Positions 43,576 to 54,390 of a stretch of 64,000 nt of DNA are shown in pieces. The DNA lies in contig OW204001.1 in NCBI GenBank assembly GCA_934047225.1, forward strand, positions 10,028,201 through 10,092,200. Reading direction: 5' to 3'. The notes beneath the pieces are model-generated. The model worked only from the letters and a program-made list of their open reading frames with translations, was not told where the DNA came from and did no database searches. Each line of letters begins with the position of its first letter. Position 1 is the first letter of the stretch. The translations under genes were made by a program, and so were the position numbers. The DNA is from Ypsolopha sequella (taxonomy: Eukaryota > Arthropoda > Insecta > Lepidoptera > Ypsolophidae).

Positions 43576-43897
43576 GCAAGAAATAATTGGTATTCTTTTT
43601 TAATGTTAAACATTTATTTGTTTACATTTTTGTAAATTAACTACACCGTTTTATTAATTAGTTTTGACTTTCTGAAAGAGAATCTTGTAAAATTCCTACT
43701 TAGAAATAAATAATTTGTCTTAAATTGACTTAATTCAACTAGCTCTGCCTTTCAAAAGCTAATGTTATCTGTTTAATTTTATTATGTTGAAGGTAATAAA
43801 TAAAACCTTATAACAGTACCAATACATTTATTTTTATTTATACCATAAATGATTAATAAAGCAACACACATAAGTTGCATTTTATGACTCACAAAAA

Positions 43898-45546
43898 TTA
43901 TTCTACTAATTTATCATAAACATTGCTTTTCCAAAATAATTTGCATTTTTCAAAAAGACTTTTACAGAAGTCTTTATCGTACTGCACTTCATATATATCA
44001 ACTTTTTTCGAGGACTCAAAGTCTACGTGAGCAACACAAAACAGACCTTTTTGTCTTGCTGACATGTGCATTTGTGCTTGTAGTTGAGCATAATATTTTT
44101 TTCCTAGTTGACCGTTCTCATAGTACGTTCTCATTGTGTTCTCCTTGTAAGGACACTTTATTTCAATAACATAGTCATTTGTAAGACCGTCGGGTGACGC
44201 ACCAAGCATTGGCCAGTCTTTATTCAAATAAAGACCAGACTGTTCAATTTTTATTTTTTTTATTTCTGTAACTACTTTACTAACATCACTCTCTAGTATT
44301 TTCCCTCGCTTGATAGCTGCAGTTTCTTTAAATTTCAAGGCTCCAAATACAGTTTCTACTAGGGAGCCGTCCTTTGTTTTGCACTGTGATGCTTCATGCA
44401 TTTTTGATGCCGTAATGCGCCCGTAACGCATTTCGAACCACATATTAGACTCAGCTTGAGCCTTAGTGGCATCTTTTACAAGAAGACATCTTGAATCAGT
44501 CATTTCATTTTGGCAAAATTTAATAAAATTTTCAACGCCCCGATCAGCAGAACTTAGTTTGAATGCGCATATTAGGTAATGCATAGAAATTTTCTGTACT
44601 TCCGGCTTTTCAGTGACATATTGAGCGAGTGAGCACTGTACATTTAGTTCAAAAAGCTTTGGAACTAGTTTTTCAAAAAAACCGTTACTGTCGTCTCCAA
44701 CATTTGGAAGCTGTGAACCAAAGTCTTTGGCTTTTATAAATTTTTCCGTAGTACCAACACCCGCAAGCTTCGATTTCTTCCAGTAGCATTTGACATCTGT
44801 CGGTGACGGCTCCTCAGTGCGACGATGAAGCCACATTAATAATGCTATAGTGTGTTTGCATCCACCTTTACTGGCGGCACAATCATCGCAAGTAACGCAC
44901 AAAACCTCGTCCTCTTTTTCATTGCACTCCAGAAAGCAGTGGTAAGGTTTTGTGCGTACTCGATGCTCCGGTGTGATTCTACACTTTACGATGCAAATGT
45001 CTCCTTGTCTTTTTACTTGTACATAGCCGATTGCATCATCTCCATAACTATCTCTCGCTGATCTAAAAAATATATAGTTTCCTTAAATACTTGATTAAAA
45101 ATTTTATACTATTCTATGAAATGTTTAGAACCCCTGACAAAGTTCTAATTGTTTTTTAAACTAAGATCAAAACAACATTTACAAGAACATAAATATAGGT
45201 GTCAAATCTTGTGTTAATACATATCGTTACTAGGTTATATTTTGTTAGAGAAAATAGTTTGGTAGGTAGGTACCATAGTACAGGGCTTCTTAACTATGTT
45301 TCGAACATACCTACAAACTTACTTACGTACCTATTTGCTCTTACAGTATTATTGTGACGCGTGAAATGGGAAAAAATAAATAAATATCATGTGATATACG
45401 AATTGGATTCTTACTTACTTTTTCATTTTTACTCCTCGCATTTCAGCGGCAACGAAATCAGCATTTTTCGAAAAATATTGAGCCACCATCAAACCGTCCA
45501 CTCTAGGCAAGTTATTTGATTGTCCTTTTTGAAATCCTTCTTCCAT
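43898..45546 (-). CDS. YqaJ-type PD-(D/E)XK nuclease with N-terminal Cys/His cluster (two exons)
   Basis: Reverse strand: exon 1 is 45546-45419 (ATG GAA GAA GGA...), intron 45418-45063 (GTAAGT ... TTTTTTAG), exon 2 is 45062-43898. The codon split across the junction keeps the frame, giving 430 aa. An N-terminal segment precedes a Cys/His cluster at about 98-113 (CVTCDDCAASKGGCKH) resembling a SWIM-like zinc finger. The YqaJ nuclease fold follows: MRYGRITASKMHEA (about 254-267), KRGKILESDV (Glu300), LGASPDGL (Asp334), YVIEIKCP (Glu343, Lys345) and QLQAQMHM (about 369-376). Asp334, Glu343 and Lys345 form the PD-(D/E)XK metal site. The family is lambda-exonuclease-like. In ISL2EU-type elements such a nuclease accompanies the transposase, and its role in transposition is not established. 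The frame is open throughout. Confidence 0.85.
45063..45418 (-). other. Intron of the nuclease gene
   Basis: 356 bp, GTAAGTAAGA to ATATATTTTTTAG on the reverse strand. No nested element is seen. Confidence 0.75.
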
Positions 45547-45559
45547 GTTTAAAATTAAA

Positions 45560-45725
45560 TAACCACTAAAGAATAATAATCGGTCGGGAGACGAACTCGT
45601 TACTCGCGGTTACATAGGTATCAAGTACGTGTGTTCGTGGTGAACCGGCGAGCGCGCGAGGCACCGCGAGGTGCAAGTGGGCGGGACCTGTACAACTACG
45701 TCACACGCGAAGCGCGCGCTTTCAC
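45560..45725 (-). promoter_or_regulatory. GC-rich promoter region of the nuclease gene
   Basis: A GC-rich stretch (GGCGAGCGCGCGAGGCACCG, TACGTCACACGCGAAGCGCG) upstream of the nuclease start. It partly mirrors the transposase promoter: read in reverse, GCGTGTGACGTAG compares with GCATGTGTGACGTCA at the other end. The role is inferred. Confidence 0.5.
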
Positions 45726-45944
45726 GGACATTTGAATTTTTGTTCAACTTCCAATGTCTATAACTTTGAAACTATTTTGAATTTTTGAATGAAACAAAAA
45801 CAGTTTTATTCCGTAACACTTAGGCGCCATTCTTACAAAGTTTCAAGTGATTCTGCGAACCTACTGATATTGTTTATTATGAACTCATGAACCTCACGGA
45901 AATTGAAACACATAGCCATGACGTTTTCATAATATTGCTTACAT

Positions 45945-46552
45945 TTTTACACAGGTTGGTTCATTTTAAATATTAAAACGTAATACTTGTTGAAATTTTG
46001 ATGAATGATGTGATGTGAGGCTGGTTTTATTTTGATATAATATTGTTATATGTATTTATATTTTACCTTTAGTAACTTTCATGATTTTTTGATAACTATA
46101 TTGACACATATACACGTAGAAAAACTATTTTTACAATATTACCAGATGTTTTTGTAAAAAAAAACCTTGAAAACAAAAACAGAATTATGTTATATTTACT
46201 TGAATTATTGTCTACATAAGGATTGTTCAAGTAAACTGAACAATAAATATAGACGTCACATATAGTACAATGTTTTCTGTTTAAATTTCATGTTAACGAA
46301 ACCAAAATTTTTTCTCAGTGTACAATACATAACATGTCTTGATTACTTGTTGTTATAATATACTTGACGTGTGTATGTCATTTTAGTGATGAACAAGTTT
46401 ATTATTTCAGTTTTATATTCCCTTATTTGTATGAAAATACTTATGTTAGTTAAGGTGGTTTTTACAGCTGGCGACCAAAAAGACACATTTAAGGTCGGGT
46501 TTTACTCAGTTGTTAATTTAGTAAAAAAATTAAAAAATATTTTAGTGTTACC
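45945..46552. other. AT-rich non-coding DNA
   Basis: Nothing recognised beyond the probable right edge of the transposon. Confidence 0.4.
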
Positions 46553-46673
46553 ACAAAACCGTGTTTAACTTTCGACGGTTTTCAAATCTGTTGCTGTCAC
46601 TTTTTTACGATATGAAAGAAAAGGCAACAACAGCAGATTTAAACACTGTCTAAAGTTAAACACCGTTTTACAC
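46553..46673. mobile_element. About 120-bp MITE with imperfect inverted repeats
   Basis: CAAAACCGTGTTTAACTTTC at the left and AAAGTTAAACACCGTTTTAC at the right continue inward as CAAATCTGTTGCTG and CAACAGCAGATTT. The arms are about 40 bp with several mismatches. Confidence 0.7.
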
Positions 46674-46910
46674 CCACAAAATTTTTGGAATTATGTGCAT
46701 TGATTAGAATTTTAAATTATTTTGACAAATTAATTTAACAGAATAAACACCAAGACAGTCCAATTTAATACTAAAGTCCGATTTAATTATATAATTATGC
46801 AAAGAAACAAATTAAAGCTTAGTCAAATTGACGATATTATAACAACAAATGAGTTACTTTGATTATTTTTGAAAAATTTTGACTAACAATTTTTGTATAC
46901 ATTCAAGTAT
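46674..46910. other. AT-rich non-coding DNA
   Basis: Nothing recognised. Confidence 0.4.
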
Positions 46911-47302
46911 TTTTTCAATGCATGTGCTCGTAAAGGCCCACTTTTCATGCATCAAAATCGAACAGAAAGTCGATTATTTTGCCCTAGGGCTTTATTATTA
47001 TTATTTTTTTTAATTTATTTACAATGGTTGGCTAACCTGCAGCCTTTCCTGTGTACCATAGATGTCATACTTTTTGTCCACTGTTTAACGGCTCTGGATA
47101 CAGTCCTTTTGAGCCAATTACAATTTAAAGTTCACAAAATTATATTTGTTTTATTTCCTCACACTATGCATTGAAAAACGTAGTATGATACACGGGCGAA
47201 AGAGCAATAAATTACTCGGTTACGTTTAAAACACTCGCTACGCTCGTGTTTTAAATCGTCCTCGTAATTTATTCCTTTGCGCCCTTGTAGCATAAACTAC
47301 TA
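46911..47302 (-). mobile_element. Foldback-headed non-autonomous element, copy 4 (reverse)
   Basis: Full-length reversed copy of the family at 12282: starts TTTTTCAATGCATGTGCTCG and ends CTTGTAGCATAAACTACTA, with the CTCGCTACGCTCGTG hairpin centre intact. Confidence 0.8.
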
Positions 47303-47734
47303 TTAAGGCGCTACGGAAAAAAAATCGACACTTCAGGAACTTGCATATCTACTTCAGTAAATAATGTATTATTTTGTAATTTTGATAAAATAGTTTATTA
47401 TTTTTGAAATCTATTTCTAGGGATCTGTGAAAACAGAAACGCGATTGGAGAAATTCGGCTTGATACATATATTTATTGAAATGAGGTCTTTCTCGACACC
47501 AATTCTCCTGGTTTGACAATTTGGAATGACATATGGACTACAATTATATTTTATTAGATGGGGTTTAATAGTATCTAGGACCTCGTTAAACGAAATTTTG
47601 ATAGCAACTTTAGTACATATATTTTATATTAATAAAAAACCTAATTTTTGCTAATTTTCCACGAATCCGTCCCTCTCGCACTGAGGATTTTTTCGCATAT
47701 GGGTTAACAGGGACGCTAAAATTTTTATATATCG

Positions 47735-48345
47735 CCTTAAGGGCCTTACTATTGCCAAATGGGTACTTTCTAAAGCCTACTCCTCGTTTATAGCCAAACC
47801 AAAAATAATGAAAAAATGTGTTATGAATAATGAACTCTTAGGCAACATATGCAACATTTTTCTTTTTCATACCACCAAAACTTCTACATGAATTTTATTT
47901 TTTACTATATGGTGTTTTTTGACCTCAAATTCCCTACTGCTCCTGAGTGGCTTGGCCGATTGAATTCATCTATGCTTTGATAAATAGATAAACTTTATAG
48001 CTATAAACATAACATAAGGTTATTCAATCGAGTAATCACGTCCAAGTGAAAAGTATAATTTTCTCCTATTTCGCTCTATCAAGGACACAGCGAGCGTCGT
48101 AACAGCCACTATGCATTGCGCGCTGATATGAACGTTATTTCAATGTCGTTTCCGTTGATATTTGTAGTGACAAATATCGAGCTGCTAATTTGGCGATGGT
48201 AATCGCCTTAACGGCCTATTTTGCGCTATCCGGAGGAGACCCAGCGACGTAATGCAGTGGGCGCTGATATGAACGTTATTTCAATATAGTTTCCGTCGAT
48301 ATTTGTACTGACAAAGGTCGACTCAAGGTCGTTGGCGGCTACATC
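47735..48345. repeat. Dispersed repeat, copy of 52125-52590
   Basis: GGGTACTTTCTAAAGCCTAC, TCCTCGTTTATAGCCAAACC, ACACCACCAAAA-type and CATAACATA-GGTTATTCAAT blocks, then CACGTCCAAGTGAAAAGTAT and ATGCATTGCGCGCTGATAT, recur in order at 52125-52590. The 3' part (TTTTGCGCTATCCGGAG, GATATGAACGTTATTTCAAT) is repeated again inside this copy at about 48230-48300. No protein is seen. Confidence 0.65.
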
Positions 48346-50819
48346 AGATGTGATTGGCTAGAAAGGATACGGAGTTCATACTCCTCATCAGATTTTCTGA
48401 ATAAATATTTGTAAGAGATAGATAGATCACTATATTTTTCCTTAAATGTTTACTCAATTGTCTAATAGTTAGACTTATTTTATAATTTTTGGTTTATTAG
48501 TTTCGGAAAAAAGTTCGCTTTACTTATATATATTTTTTAATTTTTGTGTGGTTGTTTATGTAAGTATTTAAAAACAGCCTAATCCTTTTAATTTAAATTG
48601 AATTTTTAAAACCAACAATTCGATACCGATACTGTGTAGAAATTTTAAAAATTTCATTGCGCAAGATAAGATTTTAAATTTACACGGTCACTATAAACCT
48701 TATTAGGAATATGAAACTCACCGTAAATTCGGTAAAATATAAAAACCAAACAAGGTGATTTCCGTACTCTTATTAATGATTAATTTTACAACATTGTGTG
48801 GTATGAATCCTATTTTGGCTAAAGTGGTTTAATATTTATGAGGCTGTGACATACGACGGATGGACAAGGGCAAGTCTTACTATAATAGTTATTGTTTACC
48901 ATTCGAGTACGTAATCCTAAAAGTGACAGTTTATAACACGAGGTAGAGAAAAAAAAACCCACCTAGAAAAAAAGAAAAACGTTTAATTTCGTACAACGCC
49001 GCCTTTAGAAGGAATTCAAATCTTAGAAGCCATTTTCTGTTGTTCATGAATACAGTAGCAAGCTCCCCGGTAAACAATAACCGAAGAGATATGGAAGCGC
49101 ATCCATTTACACATTCCGCATTATATTCGGTGAGAAGCCATAGACAATGTCGTGACGTCAACGTATTTTAATTGTGCTTTCATGCGTCTATTTAGTGGGC
49201 TGGCAGAGATAAGAGCGCACGTTTTGTTTAGTTTTCAACAATACATACCTCAATTCTCTTTTTTACTGTGGTAACAAAGCGTACACGTTTTCTCAAATAC
49301 ATTTGAGATATGGTTCACCTTGATTGTTGCAGTGAGAGTTCTAATACTCCTCGCAAATTCCCATAGCTTAATTTATAATTTTTATTTTTCAACTTTTTTT
49401 TCAAAACTTGTATGTCATTTTAGGACACGGTTTTCATTATTTTTTATATAAATTAACCCATTTTTTTTTAAAGAATTATCCGATATGACGTCACTTGAGC
49501 ATTTTAGACATTATATTATACTGATAGTGATGTTTGATTGCTTATAAAAAAAGTAGTCTGTCTCTGTCTGTCTACTCATCGGTTATCCAGCTGCCAAATC
49601 AGTCAGAAGCAAATTATTATAAATTTATCTTGATAGCAAAGGACACTTTTCTAAACGGCCATTTCACATGATGGCAAATGGAAGTTGCAATTTTTTTGTA
49701 AAAATATTTATCATTTATTTATCATTGTATTTGTTTTTTGGACCACAAGTTCTGAAATACGGCTTATTAATCCTAAATCTTAAAATGATTTTCGAATTAA
49801 CACACCTTAACATCATTTAATCAAAGGGTCGCACGTCATTTGTTTTCGGATGCTTCGTACCGTTAGCATAACTGACGAGTATATCTTGTTCTTGGTAGGT
49901 ACTTACCTACCTATACAGGTTGTTAAGATGAAGTTACGGAAGCTGAAAACTGGCGATTGTACCCGCACATACAAACAAATTTCCGTGAAAAAAATTGAGA
50001 CGTCGAGAAAAAAAACTGTTGTTTCATACATTTTGTTCGGGTAGCTATGTAACTTTTATATGGTAAATACAGGTGATTTTTTTGTGATTCGAGGTTTGGC
50101 TCCATACGAAAAATCGTTCGAATGGACCAGTACTATCGCCAGTTTCCGGCTTCTGTATTTATGGTTTTGTCTCATGTAAGTGCCATCCGTCATTTTTTTC
50201 CTCACCGTTCTAAAACAAACGTCACTGTGAATTATTCAGACAAAGTCCAAACACATTAGTAATTTGCGATGATATTACTCGAAAACACCTCTGACTCTCC
50301 CTTGGGACTGTATGTCGTACCGATATGTGTGTCTTTGTTGTTTTATTATTCGAGAATAAACGAAGCAATATAAACAGACAGAATCAGATATCATCAATTC
50401 CTCGATGTTCAGATTCATATTTTTTTTTCGTTTAAAAGCCGCAATGATTCATTTATTGATTTGTATCTCATTGCGATGGAAAAATTGCCAATCGTCAAAA
50501 TACAATTTATTTTCGAATGCTTACATTAGATTTGAGTTTACCAGAAATATATCATAAAAAATGTTCCCACGGAACATTTATTTATATTTTTCGATTTAAC
50601 AGCAACACATGTACTGACATTTATTGTAAATACATTGATCAAGTAAATCCCACCAAAAAAAAACATGTAAAGTAGGTTTCCAAGACACGCAAGCTCATAA
50701 GATTTCACGTCGAGCCAAACCCTTAACTCTATAAGGCATAACTCTACAAGCCCTACAAGCCGTACATTTTGGTCGATAAGTAGGGCTTGGCCGTTTCGCG
50801 GCTGTCGCCGCACAGACTA
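48346..50819. other. AT-rich non-coding DNA
   Basis: About 2.5 kb with no recognised gene. Short open frames at 48931-49161, 49850-50044 and 50538-50813 have no identifiable domains. A weak SINE-tail-like phrase (CTCTGACTCTCCCTTGGGACTGTATGTCGTACCGAT) lies near 50292-50327. Confidence 0.4.
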
Positions 50820-51150
50820 TTTATCTTAATATTGACAGTTATTTATCTTAAACGGTATGTCTAAAAATTATAAAAAAACATGTATTGTTAGTTGAACTAT
50901 AAAGAACTACTGTATTTAGGAAATTATTCTCGCGTGTAAGAAAAAGCATGAAAATATTGTTCAAAGTCAAGCTTTTTTTAGACTAAAATCAAGTGTAATT
51001 TATTTCTTTGAAACGTGTTTGTATGGTTCTTGCACTAAAATACCAGGAAAATATTTTCCAGAAAAATCACATGGAATTTTTTTTCGTCCATCGCGTCCGT
51101 GTGAAAAGTATTATTTTCTCCTATTTTGCGCTATCCGGAGACCCAAGTAG
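50820..51150. repeat. Dispersed repeat related to 10380-11060
   Basis: TCTTAAACGGTATGTCTAAAAATTAT matches CTCCTAAACGGTATGTTTAAAAATTAT near 10398. TTATTTCTTTGAAAC, GGAAAATATT and CATCGCGTCCGTGTGAAAAG match 10820-10930. In the 10 kb copy two MITEs separate the parts. Confidence 0.6.
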
Positions 51151-51395
51151 TGAAACGGCCAAGTCATATTTTATGACCAAAATTTAGGGTCTAATCTAAG
51201 TTAAGGAAACTGGAAGTGCCCTAAGTTTTCATGGTGAGCAAATTTGTTTGAAATTGATTACGTGATGAAGGTTTGTTTATGGTCTGCGTTAGTATAACTA
51301 TGTATCTCACTACATTGACAAACTTAAGTAGCTCCCTATTCGGCAGGGCAGACATTTTCACGCTTCCTCGTCTTAAAATGTCCTACCACACCTGA
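51151..51395 (+). repeat. LINE sequence upstream of the hAT MITE
   Basis: Degraded sequence whose frame at the target site (TGTCCTACCACACCTGA) continues into the LINE C-terminus after the MITE, if one copy of the 8-bp duplication is ignored. Earlier parts are not clearly coding. Confidence 0.4.
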
Positions 51396-51645
51396 CAGTG
51401 GCGTGCATAGAACTTTTTTCCGGAAAAGCAACCAGAAGGTCAAGTTTGACAATAAAAAAAAATTAAAAAATTTAAATAACACTTTGAAAAAAAAGTTGAT
51501 ATGAAAATGTTCACTCTAGGGTAGAAAGTGGCGTCATACAAACTTTTGTTTTTAAAAGTGTTTTTTAAATTTTTTCATATTTTTTTTATTATCAAACTTG
51601 ACCTTCTGATTGCTTTTCCGGAAAAAAGTTCTATGCACGCCACTG
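51396..51645. mobile_element. 250-bp hAT-type MITE with exact 8-bp target duplication
   Basis: It starts CAGTGGCGTGCATAGAACTT and ends with the complement AAGTTCTATGCACGCCACTG. The arms run about 100 bp with few mismatches. ACACCTGA precedes (51388-51395) and follows (51646-51653), an exact 8-bp duplication diagnostic of the hAT superfamily, together with the CAGTG terminus. It is non-coding. Confidence 0.93.
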
Positions 51646-51653
51646 ACACCTGA

Positions 51654-51825
51654 AAATCTGCATGTACGCTTCAACTTTCTCTTTACAATACACGAAGTTT
51701 TGAGAACTGTTACATTATACCTACAAGCTGTTAGGTTATGGAACTCTCTTACGCATACTGTACGTGATTGCGTTACTATCTCCTCATTCAAAAAGGTATT
51801 GAAATCAAAGATTTCAAAAGTTTAG
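51654..51825 (+). pseudogene. LINE ORF2 C-terminal fragment
   Basis: The forward frame ENLHVRFNFLFTIHEV ... VRLWNSLTHTVRDCVT ... SFKKVLKSKISKV ends in a stop. The RLWNSL...SFKKVL pattern is typical of the C-terminus of Jockey/CR1-type reverse-transcriptase ORFs. It is interrupted upstream by the hAT MITE. Confidence 0.6.
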
Positions 51826-52124
51826 ATGAGCCCTGGCACATACATTCTATTGCATTGTTTTTGAATGTGTGCGTTAACATAATGCTGCCGCGCGCACATT
51901 TATGAGTGCGCAATCTGTCTACCTACGGTCAGCAAACTGATCGGACTACTAAAGTTGTTAAAATGATTAACTTTAAGTGCACTTAAGGCGTTCAAACTAT
52001 CACTGTGTTCAGATGAGCACTGATTCCAAACGTGTGAGCGTCACCCATTTAAAGGAGGAAATATTTTGGTGCTGTCATAGTACGGTAAGGGCTTATCTTT
52101 ACTTTTGAAATCTTTGATTGAAAT
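51826..52124 (+). repeat. 3' UTR of the LINE fragment
   Basis: GATGAGCCCTGGCACATACA, GAGTGCGCAATCTGTCTACC and CATAGTACGGTAAGGGCTTA recur in inverted orientation at 32820-33440, confirming a retrotransposon tail shared by two insertions. Confidence 0.6.
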
Positions 52125-52590
52125 AGCATTTAAGGGCCTTAGTATCGTTAAAGGGTACTTTCTAAAGCCTACTCCTCGTTTATGGCTAAACCAAAAATAT
52201 TGAAAAAAAATTATAATAATATGAATTATCAACTCTAAGACAACATATGTAATTATGTATTAATTTTTCTTTTCCACACCACCAAAAGTTCTATATGAAA
52301 AAAAAATTCAACGAATGAATAAACTTGATAGCTATAAACATAACATAGAATCATTCAATTGAACAATCACGTCCATGTGAAATAGTTTTAAATAGTCCAT
52401 AGTTTTAAACTCAAATTGTTTTTTATCTTTAAATAAATTGTGAAAAGTATTATTTTCTCCTAAGCGTGTAACAGCCACTATGCATTGCGCGCTGATATTA
52501 ACGTTATTTCAATGTCGTTTCCGTCTATATTCGCAACGACAAACATCGAGCTGCTAATTTGGCGACACTAATCGTCTTAACAAATCATTG
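52125..52590. repeat. Dispersed repeat, copy of 47735-48215
   Basis: Same order of blocks as 47735-48215 (GGGTACTTTCTAAAGCCTAC ... GCATTGCGCGCTGATATTAA ... TCGAGCTGCTAATTTGGCGA). Confidence 0.65.
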
Positions 52591-52819
52591 AGCTGTTTAA
52601 AATATTTATTATGTAGTCATGATTTTTGTGTTATTATAACTTTTAATTTTATTTATTGTTTATCTTTATTTATGTATGGTATTGCAGTTATTGTAGTTAT
52701 TGCAGTTTCATTTATTATACCTATTGGTAGTAATGTATAAAATATTTTAAGTTTGTACATATATGATTACGGTTTTTCTTTTTTACGTATACTTTTTTGG
52801 TTTTCTGGAAGAAACCTCT

Positions 52820-52906
52820 CATAGAGATAAGCTCGCCGTTGTACACTAATTTTAATTTTTACTTGTGATTACATATTTTTGTGTACAATAAAGAATAAGA
52901 ATCTAA
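52820..52906 (+). repeat. Non-LTR retrotransposon 3' tail
   Basis: AGAGATAAGCTCGCCGTTGTACA ... TTTGTGTACAATAAAGAATAAGAA is a LINE 3' end with polyadenylation signal. Reversed relatives lie at 715-791 and 3719-3832. Confidence 0.6.
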
Positions 52907-53344
52907 GAATCCCTCAAGGGGCCCGAGAAAAAGCCTCTTGAAAGACGGATAGACGGAAAAAAGTTATTAATAAGGATTCCGTTCTTTTTTTTTAATTTTG
53001 AGATGCTGAGCCCTAAAATTTACTTGTCTATTCTACAATAGTATTTTTAATCGATTGGTAGACTAAAATTTCAAAAGCACATGCAAGGCGTGCAGGACTG
53101 ATGCCGTTTCCATTGATCACAGCTTATCTGGCTGTAGGTTCATTAGGCTATAGCGGGTCATCGAGATCCGGCAAAACTTACAGATCCAGTGAATAATGAC
53201 GGGTGGTTTCTAACTTTCTAGCTTTTGTTGTATTTTGTTGGTAGGTATGTATATGCCCATTTATGCAGTGTTTAAGTATATGTAGATCTTGTATTAAAAT
53301 ATAATTATTTATATTTAATTATTAATCCATTTTTATGTGCCTAT
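52907..53344. other. Non-coding DNA
   Basis: Nothing certain. AAAGACGGATAGACGGAAAA ... GGATTCCGTTC at about 52940-52985 may be a decayed TTAGGGTTCCGTA-type repeat. Confidence 0.35.
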
Positions 53345-53510
53345 TTATTAAACATTCGACCAATGCCGGCCCCAAAGTGGGCCGAAATATAATGTATATC
53401 GAAAATATTTATTTTGTGTCATTTTTGGTGAAAAAGCATGATTTACATAAATACAAGCTCAATAAAAGATATTTGTTTATTCATTTCATATTTAGTTATT
53501 TAATAGGTTT
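53345..53510 (+). repeat. Dispersed tail repeat (GCCGGCCCCAAAG family)
   Basis: CGACCAATGCCGGCCCCAAAG followed by TGGGCCGAAATATAATG and, later, CTCAATAAAAG. Relatives are at 16640-16745 (reverse) and about 8935-9060. Confidence 0.5.
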
Positions 53511-54221
53511 GTTAAGTAAAGCATAATTTATTTTCATATTATTTCTTAATATGAAAATAAACGCTGGACGTGCTCGTAGACGTGGACTTTCTTTTGGCAC
53601 CCCTTTAAAGGCCTCTGTCAAACGGCCGTGGTTTGTCTTCATACCAAAAACCGAGAAAAAATAGCATTTCATTCAACGTTCAGATTGTAGTATCTACCTA
53701 TACATACATGCTCTAAAGTAAATAAAACAACAAAGTTGTTTTTCCGGCGCTTACCGCTAGGGGCGCTGTGCAATATCTCATATAAAATATTTTACGTGGT
53801 TGCTAACGTATATCGAGTGCAAAACTCAAGGTAGGGCTATGGGACCCCACTAAAATGTCGTTTGCCGCTAGCTATGTAAGGCCCGTAGCTTGTTACATGA
53901 TTTTGTAACTGTACGAGTTGAAACCGCTCTTCAGTAATTAGTTGGAAGAAAATTTGTTGCAGAGAGCTTTCTCTTTGTTAGTTTATCCTCTTATCTTACC
54001 TACGCTCAGGTAGACAAATGAAAATTAAAAACCAGTTAACTTCGAGTAGGTCTCCCGCCATGATGGTTCCGTAGTCCGTATCATTTCAATAAATTAATTA
54101 TATTTATATATATATTATATAAATAATAATAAAAATATAATAAATATATATAAAAACGAAATATATATAAATATTATAATTTTAATAAATTAAATTTTAA
54201 CAAAGTAACGAATAAAACTTA
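53511..54221. other. AT-rich non-coding DNA
   Basis: No gene. Very AT-rich at 54090-54215 (TATATATTATATAAAT runs). Confidence 0.4.
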
Positions 54222-54390
54222 TATAAAATTTGATAATGGAAGGAGTACTGACTGATTAATTATTGTTTGTTTATAAATTTATTTTTCTAAAGTTTTGTCG
54301 GTAAATGTATGAAACAAAACTTTAGAAAAAAAAATTAATAAACAAACAATAATTGATCAGTCAGTACTCCTTCCATTATCAAATTTCATA
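54222..54390. mobile_element. 169-bp foldback element with about 75-bp arms
   Basis: AAATTTGATAATGGAAGGAG at the left is mirrored by CTCCTTCCATTATCAAATTT at the right. Complementarity continues to AGTTTTGT/ACAAAACT with few mismatches around a loop of about 14 bases (CGGTAAATGTATGA). Confidence 0.85.

Larger units (their letters stand above)
40373..45920. mobile_element. ISL2EU/IS4EU-like two-gene DNA transposon
   Basis: About 5.5 kb with two convergent intron-containing genes: a THAP-DDE_4 transposase (+) and a YqaJ-type nuclease (-). The left end GGACTTTACATATTTTGCCG matches the terminal inverted repeat of the short element at 54770-55188, and homology to that element continues to about 40715. 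At the right, ATTATGAACTCATGAACCT near 45877-45895 matches its right subterminal part, but the expected terminal GTAAAGACC is not clearly present, so the right boundary is approximate (45.92-45.95 kb). Each gene starts in GC-rich promoter DNA near its own end of the element. Confidence 0.8.
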
